Below are positions 27,184 to 34,863 of a DNA stretch of 64,000 bases, in pieces; position 1 is the stretch's first letter, and each line of letters begins with the position of its first letter. The position numbers and the translations under genes are program-made. The notes under the pieces are model-generated. The model was not told the origin of the DNA and searched no databases. It saw only the letters and a program-made list of their open reading frames with translations. Origin of the DNA: G963422445 sp963422445 (GTDB taxonomy: Bacteria; Pseudomonadota; Alphaproteobacteria; Thalassobaculales; Thalassobaculaceae); the NCBI GenBank assembly GCA_963422445.2, contig OY729512.2:2480001-2544000 (forward strand). The letters are read 5' to 3'.

Positions 27184-28338
27184 CTATTCGTTCTGGCCCC
27201 TTCCCGCGCGTCTCCGCCTCTCCGCAATCCGATAACCCAGCGTCGCAAGGGACATGCGCTCGTAGCCGCGCCACATGATCTGATGCCCGGGCGGCGGGTC
27301 ATGCTTGCGATTCTGGTAGCCGCCGAGGAGAGCGACGAGCAGCACCGCACCGGCGAGGTTACGCGGTGCGGGCAACGCGGCGTCGGCGGCATAATCGGTG
27401 AGGAAACGCAGCTCGATGTCGCTGAACAGCAGTTCTGCGTCGCACTCGGGGACCTCGCGCCCGAGCAGGGTCATGAGCATGAGGCGCCACGCGATGACGG
27501 CCTGGATGGTCAGCGCGCGCTCGAGCCGCTCGGCGCTATGAAAGCCGAGATGCTCGGCGCGGCATCCGGACTTCAGTACTCGGAAGAAGTCCTCCACGCG
27601 CCAGCGCCGCAGGTAGTGTTCGATGGTCTCGAGGGCGGCCTCGATGCCGTCGACGCGCACGCTGGTGAGCAGGAACCACTCGATCGGCTTCTCGCCCTCG
27701 GGCGGGGCGGTCTCGCGCACATGCACCGCCCACAGCGTCACCGGCGCCAGCCCTTCGACGGTGCTCGGCAGGGTCAGCCCCCGGTAGTGCACCTCGACCC
27801 GGCCGATGCGGCGCTGTGCGTCGAACAGCTCGAAGAAGTCCGCCTCGCGGTCCATGACGCTGAGGACTCGGGTCTTGCGGGGAAGGTGCGAGGCGGCCTC
27901 GGCCACATCGTGCAGGCCGTCGAGCCAGCACCGGGTCTTGCGCGCCGAGTCGTCGGCATCGGGCTCGGTGTCTGCGTTGCCGGAGGACGCCTCGTCGCCG
28001 TTCTCCGGGTCTTGCTCAGGAGATGCCTCGCCGGGCGGCGGCGCATCGAAGCCGCAACGCAGCACCCCCAAGGGCAGCCCTGCGCCGCTCACCGCAAGCG
28101 TCAGATGCAGGTGCAGGCCCAGCGTCTTCGCCGCGCTCTGGTTGCGCCCGATGATGCCGAGCCCCTCGCAGCCGGGGCGCGTCGCGAAGTTCAAGTCCGT
28201 CCCGTCCTGGATGCACAGCACCGTGTCCTGCCCGCGCATGCGCGCGATGCGGCGCGACGATGTGCTCGGGCGTGACCTGCGACTCGTCCGGGTGGTCAAT
28301 CAGGCGGTAGTAGCCCTTCACCGCCGCGCGGTCCGGGT
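27184..28338 (-). pseudogene. DUF4338-IS4 transposase, C-terminal catalytic part
   Basis: The catalytic half of the outer element. It has YYRLIDHPDESQVTPEHI, then after a frameshift near 28270 TVLCIQDGTDLNFATRPG (first Asp), VLSVMDREADFFELFDA (second Asp) and the YREK-like signature YLRRWRVEDFFRVLKSG (Glu). All three DDE residues remain. It was detached from its N-terminus by insertion of the second transposon and cannot be expressed as one protein. The gene originally began near 31712. Confidence 0.82.
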
Positions 28339-30689
28339 CCTTTCAATAGGACACAGTTAACAAGGTAATGCCGGTTCTGCATGTTCTGGGCATGCAGATT
28401 GGGCTTCGGCATTTCAGCGCCGGTACGATTGAGTGGCTGAAGGGGGCGTCCGGCGAGACGGGCCGGACGCGCCATTCGCTGGCGCGCGCGTTGTGCGAGC
28501 GCGAGAACTGGCGCAACCCTCGGGGCGTTCCGTGTCTTGCCCAAGCGAGCAAGGCTCTGTCGCGGCTGGCGGACAAGGTGGGCATTTCGTTGCCCGAGGC
28601 GCGGGCGATGCCGTGCCGGACGCCGGGAACGGTGGGCGGCGAGGTCGAGCGGGGCTATCCGGACCTGGAACTGAGGTGCGGGCTGTCGGAGCTTGGGGAG
28701 GTCACGCTGGTCCCGGTCGGCGATGCGGCGGACAAGCGCTCGTGGCGGGAGATGATGGAGAGCCATCATCCGCAGGGGTGGTCGCGAAGGCCGGGTGCGG
28801 TGCTGAACTGGTGGATCGTTTCGTCGGTTCACGGCCGCCTTGGCGGCATCGGCTTCTGCGCCGCGAGCTGGCATCAGGCGGCCCGCGACGCCTTCATCGG
28901 CTGGTCGGCTGCGGCGCGGGTCGCCAACCTGACGCAGCTGGTCAACCAGCATCGCTTTCTCCTGCTGCCCGGCGTCCGGGTCGACAATCTGGCGTCGCAT
29001 GTGCTGGCGCTGTCGACGGCGCGCCTGGCCGGCGACTGGCAGGCGGCGCATGGGGCCGTGCCGTTGGCCGCCTACACTTATGTGGGTCCCGAGCGGCGCG
29101 GCACCTGCTACCGCGCGGCGGGCTGGAAGTGTTGCGCCGAGCGGACCTCGGGGTCTCCGCCGGGGCGCCGCGCGGCGGCGCCGAAATCGGTGTGGATCAA
29201 GCCCTTGGCCGAGGGCTGGCGGGACGCCTTGTGCCGGGAGCCGGCGCCCATCCTCGGCACGACGCCCGAGCCCTGCCGGGTCAAAGGCGCGGACTGGGCC
29301 GACTTCGAGTACGGCCGCAGCTCGCATCCCGACGGCCGCCTGCGCAAGCGGCTGTTGGCGATGGGCCGGGCATGGGAGAATGCCCCCGGTGCGTCCCTGC
29401 CCGTGATCTTCCCCGCAGAGGCGGAGCAGAAGGCCGCCTACCGGCTGCTGTCCAACGACAGGATCAAGATGGACGACATTCTTCAACCCCACCGCGAGGC
29501 GACGGTCGAGCGCTGCCGGCTGGAGCCGGTGGTCCTCGCCATCCAGGACACCACGACGCTGAACTACAACGGCCACCGCAAGACCACGGGCCTGGTGGAC
29601 CTCGGCGGCGGCGGCTCGGGAACAAGGGGGATCCTCGCCCATGTCGGGCTTGCGATCAGCGAAACCCGGCGTCCGCTCGGGGTGTTCGAACTCAACGCCA
29701 CCCAGCGCGACGGCGCGGACGCGGCCGGCGAGGCCGAGCCGGAGAGCGTGCGCTGGCTGCGCCGGCTCGAGAGCGCCGGGCAGCTCGCGATGGCCTGTCC
29801 CGACACCCGCGTGGTCACGGTCTGCGACCGTGAGGGCGACATATGGGAGATGTTCTGCAAGGCGCGCGAGAGCGGCGACGGGCTGTTGATCCGCTCCGAC
29901 CGCGGCCGGCAGCGCCGGGCTGTCGTCGACGGCAAGACACCGGACTTGTGGGACGTCGTGGCGGCGCAGCCGGTGCTGGGGACGAAAACCATCGAACGCC
30001 TCCCCTGCGGCGGTCCCCGCAGACGCCGCAGGCGCAAGGCCCGCCTCGACCTGCGCGCCGCCGGCGTCGAACTCGCGCCGCCGAGGAACAGGGCCAACCA
30101 GGCGCCGCTGCCCATGCTCGCCGTCTCGGTCCAGGAACCCGACCCGCCGAAGCGCTGCAAGCCGCTCCACTGGCTCTTGCTCACCACCGAGGGCGAGGCC
30201 GACATCGACAACGCCCGGCGCATCGTTGCCTGGTACGAGGCGCGCTGGACCGTCGAGGAATACTTCAGGATCCTCAAGGTCGGCACCCGCGTCGAGGATC
30301 GCAGGCTCGACGACGCCGACGACCTGCGAAAGTGTCTCGCCTTCGACGGCGTCACCGCATGGCGCGTCATGGACCTCGAACGCCTCGCCCGCGACAAGCC
30401 TCACATGCCCGCGCGCGAGCGCTTCACCGAGCACGAAATCAACGTCCTCTAAGTCTGGCTCAGATACCATCGCATCATCCGCGCCCCGCCCGGCAAGCCT
30501 CCCGACATCCGCACCGTCGTGGTCGACCTCGCACGCGTCGCAGGCTTCCATACCAGCAAGCAACAGCCCCTCCCCGGAACCGAGAAAATCTGGCAGGCAT
30601 GGCAGCGATACAAAGCCGGAATCGACTTCATCAACGCATGGGACAACATCCAATGAACGGAACCTTCTCAGCAGTGGGAGATTGATAGG
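28339..30689 (+). mobile_element. Second DUF4338-IS4 transposon nested in the first
   Basis: Ends reading inward are CCTTTCAATAGGACACAG (28339) and CCTATCAATCTCCCACTG (from 30689), an imperfect inverted repeat that also shares AAGGT further in. It lies between AFTGA (31 kb side) and DRAAVKGYYRLI (28.3 kb side) of the outer transposase. The insertion point is therefore inside that gene. No clear target duplication was found. Confidence 0.75.
28368..30656 (+). pseudogene. DUF4338 (DruA-like)-IS4 DDE fusion transposase with late stop
   Basis: Reads 694 residues to a TAA at 30450, then stays open in the same frame for about 67 more (VWLRYHRIIRAPPGKPPDIR...INAWDNIQ). Residues about 95-295 form a DUF4338/DruA-like domain: GRLGGIGFCAASWHQAARDAFIGW, VNQHRFLLLPGVRVDNLASHVL and GTCYRAAGWKCC. 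A Tn5-like DDE domain follows, with VLAIQDTTTLNYNGHR, VVTVCDREGDIWEMF and YEARWTVEEYFRILKVG. Whether the 68-residue loss at the C-terminus kills activity is unknown; everything catalytic precedes it. An alternative start is the ATG at 28392. Confidence 0.82.
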
Positions 30690-31712
30690 GGGGCGCCGGT
30701 GAACGCATGGCCCGGACACGAGGCGAGCAGCGCCGCGCTCCTGACCAGCAGCGCCGACAAGCGCTTGTCTCCCAACGGGGCGCCTCCGAGCTCGTTCTGT
30801 GCCCATTGTGCACTGTCGAGGCCTTCGCCGGGACTGCGCGACGGCGCCGCATCGACCCGCGCCACGCCCAAGCTGCGCCGCCAGTGCGGGGCCAACTCGT
30901 AGAGGTAGACCGACTTCACCGTGCGGGCGCCCTCATGGGCGCGGTCACAGCGTCCCCGCCCCGCGGTGGGACCGACGCACACGAAGGTCGTCGCCTGGAA
31001 GCAGACTCCGTCGTGCTCGGGGGCAACGAAGGTCTCCACCAGCCACGGGCGGTAGTGGTAGCGGGCCTCGAAGTCCGCCGCCACCCGCCCCAGCACATGG
31101 CTGGCCAGATGAGCGCACCGCACCGCGGGGCGGATGAGGAACCGGCTCAGGCACACCACCCGGTGCAGATGCGCGGTACGCTGCCCATCGCTCCACCCCA
31201 TACCACGCATCGCGCGCGCGAAGACGCAGCGCCGCGGCGGAGAACCCGACCGCGCCCAGCCAGCCATGGGCCGAGTCGATGAGATAGCGGACTTGGCAGC
31301 CGACGAAGGTGGTGGTGCCCTGCGGATGCTCGCGGGCGAGCAAGGTGTTCCATATCCGGCGCTGCGCCTCGTCCTCGACCACCACCAGCCGCAGCCCTTC
31401 GACATCGCGCACCTGAGCCGGCACGCCGACAGGCGCACGTACCAGTGCATCCAGGCATCGGGGCGAGGGCCGCTGCGGATGGGGACGAGGCGCGGGCAGC
31501 GCAATCCGTCGCTCCGTCTCCAGCACCGCGAGTGCCTTCAGGCACCCGGTGAGCTGCGCGGCCCCACAGGCATCGACGAAGCCGAACTGCGCGCAGACCT
31601 CACGACCCAGCGCAGCGCGGCTCTCGCACGCACCGTGTGCCACAATGGACGCAAGGCGTGCCCGGGCCTCGGGCGCACGCAGGGTGTGGAGAATCTGGCT
31701 CTGGGGCCGCAT
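30690..31712 (-). pseudogene. DUF4338-IS4 transposase, N-terminal DruA-like part
   Basis: Starts at 31712 (MRPQSQILHTLRAPEARARL) and carries a DUF4338 domain split over two frames: RYLIDSAHGWLGAVGFSAAA, then after a frameshift near 31180 VVCLSRFLIRPAVRCAHLASHVLG and RYHYRPWLVETFVAPEHDGV. It ends with WRRSLGVARVDAAP and DSAQWAQNELGGAPLGDKRL, the entry to the Tn5-like domain, before the second transposon interrupts at AFTGA. It is the 5' half of the gene at 27184-28338. Confidence 0.8.
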
Positions 31713-31874
31713 GGCGCAGGATTACACACGACGAACGGCCCCCTTTTGTCAAGCACCAAATGTGGGGACAGGGCAGCGCTAGCTGTGAGCTTTCAATAGG
31801 TTGTCCATCCGGGATTAATTCTTGAAAGCTGATGGGTGACGAAGCCTGTCAACGAACCAAGAAGCGAGCCCCGG

Positions 31875-32100
31875 ATGAACGTCCATAAGAATGCAAAACT
31901 GACACCGCGCGGTCGTGCCGAGATCGTACGACGGGTTATCGACCAGGGGCAGACCCCGAAGGCCGTGGCTACGGCCTTCGGGGTCTGCGAAAGCACCGTG
32001 CGCAAGTGGGTCCAGCGCTACCAGGCCGAGGGCGTCGAAGGCCTGTAGGACCGCTCGTCGCGACCGCATAAACTGCGCCGGCCGACGCCTGCGCCGGTGG
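31875..32100 (+). pseudogene. IS481 transposase N-terminal fragment with nonsense codon
   Basis: MNVHKNAKLTPRGRAEIV followed by the helix-turn-helix TPKAVATAFGVCESTVRKWV is a textbook IS481 N-terminus. A TAG at 32046-32048 replaces the expected Gln in GLQDRSSRPHKL. The frame continues to about 32100, where it meets the C-terminus of a different IS481 copy in the opposite direction. Confidence 0.82.
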
Positions 32101-32984
32101 TCCGCCAGAGCGCCGTGGGCGGTCGTTGGCCAAGTGCCTCATGGGGCGGTTGTAGTTGTAATCCTGGCGGAAGCGGTCGAAGCGGGCTTGTTGCTGGCTT
32201 GCGCTTGCGGCCGGTGGCCTGGCGGTCTCGGCCTTCAAGGTCCGATGCATGCGCTCTTGCCGCCCGTTCTGCCGGGGCTGTCCCGGCTCGACCCGTTCCA
32301 GCGCGCTGCCGGCCTTGACCCAGCCGACAGAGATCCGGGACAGCCCGCCCGCGCCGGTTCCGGCGAACGGCGCCCCGTTGTCCGAGCGCATCGCCAGCGG
32401 CAGGCCGTGGCGCGTGAAGAGCTGTTCGCGGATCGGGCGACCTCCTCGGTCCGGGGCGGGACGATGACGCAGGCCAGAAGGTAACGGCTGTCAGCGTCGC
32501 TCACGGTCAGCGGGTCGCAGCGTTCGCCGTCGCGGGTGCGGAACCAGCCCTTCCGCACGCAACAGATCGCCCATCGTGCTGGCCGCCGGCTATACCATGT
32601 CGGGATGAGAGCGCATCAGAACCGTGCGCAGCTTGCGCGGCCCCCAGTGGGGACGCTCACAGCGCAGCGCGACAATCGCCTCGGCGGTCTCCGGCGCCAT
32701 GGATCGGCCGTGACGATGCGGCGCACGGGAGTGCTCGACCAGGCTCTCCGGGCCTTGCTCGCGATAGCGACCGAGCCACTTGTAGCCGGTCTTGCGGCTG
32801 AGGCCGTAGTCCTCGCAAAGCGCTGTCATCGGCAACTCACCACGCAGGCAGTCCACAATGAAACCCAGCTTCTCGTCCATGCAACCGGTCTCCTCCACGG
32901 CATCGGCCACCTCCCGGCCGATCCATAACCTCTCGCCCATCTATCCGGTCCAATCCGTTACCATCTATCCGGTCTGTACCCTGC
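32100..32984 (-). pseudogene. IS481 family transposase, 95 bp deletion and nonsense codon
   Basis: A near-copy of the 9.8 kb element on the opposite strand. It starts near 32880 (MDEKLGFIVDCLRGELP) and reads to a TAG at 32590-32592 (SHPDMV). The following region is joined as GCGGAAGGGCTGGTTCCGC, lacking 95 bases present at 10185-10279. It then has WFRTRDGERCDPLTVSDADSRY, FTRHGLPLAMRSDNGAPFAG (second Asp, seen in a different frame) and MHRTLKAETARPPAASASQQ near the end. Each copy keeps parts the other has lost. Confidence 0.88.
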
Positions 32985-33068
32985 CCGGCCCCTGTTGCAT
33001 TTCGGCCTCCGAACCGGGACATCAAACGAATTGGCAGTTCAGCAAAATGGTTGTCAACGAATTTGTCG

Positions 33069-33190
33069 AACCGCTTATGCACGTAGCTCCGGTTGCGAGA
33101 GTTTGCCACGAGAGTTTGACTCCTACCGGTCCATTTGGACGGTTTTCGATCAACATGTTGATCAAGCCGGAGCCAAGTGCATAAGCGGTT
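33069..33190. repeat. MITE copy A (122 bp) with TTGTCG target duplication
   Basis: The ends AACCGCTTATGCAC (33069-33082) and GTGCATAAGCGGTT (33177-33190) are perfect inverted repeats. The imperfect repeat extends inward to GCTCCGG on both sides. The element has no coding capacity. It is flanked by exact 6-base direct repeats TTGTCG (33063-33068 and 33191-33196), showing insertion by transposition. A second copy is at 58811-58923. Confidence 0.85.
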
Positions 33191-33333
33191 TTGTCGAATC
33201 CAATTTCGTGGATGGAGTTCCAGCTTGCAGCGGCAGATTTAAAGGCGAGTGTCCCCGTCGCTCCAGAATCGAAGCTGCCAGTGCGACCGCCTGACTGATT
33301 GAAATTCTTGATACTGTCGCCCACATTGACAGG

Positions 33334-34227
33334 ATGCGCGACTCATTCACCGATTATATCCTCGGACCCAGTCCTGACGATCCCCGCTTGGTTGAACATG
33401 TCGACGGCATCGATCACGACGGCCGGACCGTCAATACCGCAGTCGTTGTCGAACGACCGCTGACGATCTTCCTCAATCGCCAGGAAATCGTGACCGCCAT
33501 GACCATCGGCGACCATCCGGACATGCTTGCCATCGGGTTTCTCTTGAACCAGAACATGCTGCATCACGACGATGTGATCATTGGCGTCGATCACGACGAT
33601 GACCTCGATGTGGTCGTCGTCCGGACCGAACGGCAGACCGATTACGAAGACAAACTCCAGAAACGGGTTCGCACCTCCGGCTGCGCCCAGGGAACAGTAT
33701 TTGGCGATCTCATGGATACATTCGAAGCCGCCGCGCTCCCCGCCGACGCGCCGCTTCGAACGTCATGGATCTATGCGCTGTCCGCCAAGATCAACCGGAC
33801 TCCCAGCCTGTATCTCGAAGCCGGGGCAATCCATGGCTGTGTGCTGTGCAAACAGGATGTGCCGTTGATCTACATGGAAGATGTCGGACGCCACAACGCC
33901 GTCGACAAAATCGCCGGCTACATGTTCTTGAACAGGATTCCGGCCACCGACAAGATGTTGTATACTACTGGCCGGCTCACTAGCGAGATGGTCATCAAGA
34001 CCGTGCAAATGGGCGTGCCAATCCTGATCTCCCGGTCAGGCTTTACCGCATCCGGCGTCGCTCTGGCCCGGGACGCGGGCCTGACACTTATCGGCCGTGC
34101 CCGTGGCCGGCGCTTCGTTTCGCTGTCTGGCACCGAACGTCTGGTCTATGATGCCAATTTGGACGCAATTGCCGAAGAATCGGCACATCTGCGGCGCAAG
34201 GCAAGCCAAGGTACGGAAACTGCCTGA
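33334..34227 (+). CDS. fdhD: Formate dehydrogenase accessory sulfurtransferase FdhD
   Basis: A 297-residue FdhD. Visible are VVVERPLTIFLNRQEIVTAMTIG near residues 38-60, the catalytic-loop Cys in RTSGCAQGTVFGD, IHGCVLCKQDVPLIYMEDVGRHNAVDKIAGY, and YTTGRLTSEMVIKTVQMGVPI with RSGFTASGV near the C-terminus. FdhD transfers sulfur from IscS to the molybdenum cofactor before it is inserted in formate dehydrogenase. The next gene (mobA) starts one base after its stop, a cofactor-maturation pair. No formate dehydrogenase structural gene is in the window. Confidence 0.96.
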   Translation: MRDSFTDYILGPSPDDPRLVEHVDGIDHDGRTVNTAVVVERPLTIFLNRQEIVTAMTIGDHPDMLAIGFLLNQNMLHHDDVIIGVDHDDDLDVVVVRTERQTDYEDKLQKRVRTSGCAQGTVFGDLMDTFEAAALPADAPLRTSWIYALSAKINRTPSLYLEAGAIHGCVLCKQDVPLIYMEDVGRHNAVDKIAGYMFLNRIPATDKMLYTTGRLTSEMVIKTVQMGVPILISRSGFTASGVALARDAGLTLIGRARGRRFVSLSGTERLVYDANLDAIAEESAHLRRKASQGTETA

Positions 34228-34228
34228 C

Positions 34229-34846
34229 ATGTCCGTTCCCCGAATGACCGGCGTGTTGCTCGCAGGCGGGCAGTCCCGACGCATGGGCGGCGGCGACAAA
34301 TGCCTGCGACAGCTTGGTCGGAAAACCATACTCCACCACGTTATCGATCGCGCTGCGCCGCAGGTCTCGGATCTCGTGCTGAACGCAAATGGAGACCATG
34401 GACGTTTCTCCACCTTCGGTCTTCCAATGACAGCTGACGACGTGCCGGATTTTGCTGGCCCTCTCGCCGGCGTCCTCGCCGGTCTCGACTGGGCGGCCTT
34501 GCACACGCCCGCAAATGAATGGGTCGCGAGTTTCGCGACCGACGCGCCGTTTTTCCCGCATGACCTGGTCGAACGACTGCTTGCGGAAGTCACCCGGAAC
34601 GATGCCGACATGGCATGCGCCGCATCGAACGGCCGCCATCATCCAGTCTTCGGCCTCTGGTCATTGCAATTGCGCGATGCCCTCCGGCATGCGATAGCCG
34701 TCGAAGGAATTCGCAAGGTCGACGCTTGGACCGGCCGGTATAGGCTGGCTGTGGCGGAATTCGATGCCAAGGGGCCGGATCCGTTTTTCAATGCCAACAG
34801 GCCCGAAGACCTGCAACGGGCCGAAGACCTGCTCTACCGATCCTGA
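34229..34846 (+). CDS. mobA: Molybdenum cofactor guanylyltransferase
   Basis: A 205-residue nucleotidyltransferase. It has the GTP-binding N-terminus TGVLLAGGQSRRMGGGDKCL, the middle PLAGVLAGLDWA, the metal-binding SFATDAPFFPHDL (Asp near residue 100) and RHHPVFGLW plus PFFNANRPEDL in the C-terminal half. MobA attaches GMP to molybdopterin to form the bis-MGD cofactor used by formate dehydrogenases and related enzymes. The ATG at 34229 lies one base past the fdhD stop, so the pair is probably coupled. Confidence 0.95.
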   Translation: MSVPRMTGVLLAGGQSRRMGGGDKCLRQLGRKTILHHVIDRAAPQVSDLVLNANGDHGRFSTFGLPMTADDVPDFAGPLAGVLAGLDWAALHTPANEWVASFATDAPFFPHDLVERLLAEVTRNDADMACAASNGRHHPVFGLWSLQLRDALRHAIAVEGIRKVDAWTGRYRLAVAEFDAKGPDPFFNANRPEDLQRAEDLLYRS

Positions 34847-34863
34847 CATCTTCCGGACCGCCG

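Larger units (their letters stand above)
27170..31776 (-). mobile_element. IS4-family (Tn5-like) transposon interrupted by a second transposon
   Basis: Left end CTGCCCTGTGCCC (27170) and right end reading inward CTGCCCTGTCCCCACATTTG (31776) are inverted repeats. Flanks CGTTAGCC and CGCTAGCT resemble an eroded target duplication. The transposase gene runs leftwards and is split by the element at 28339-30689. Without the insert the element would be about 2.26 kb. Confidence 0.75.

Noticed and set aside
28296..30806. An 836-residue open frame on the minus strand
   Set aside because: It is antisense to the DUF4338-IS4 transposase in GC-rich DNA; the translation has no domains, while the plus strand has clear DDE and DUF4338 motifs.
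27170..31776. A Druantia defence system
   Set aside because: Only DruA-like (DUF4338) domains are present, both fused to DDE transposases and broken; no druB-E genes or helicase are nearby.
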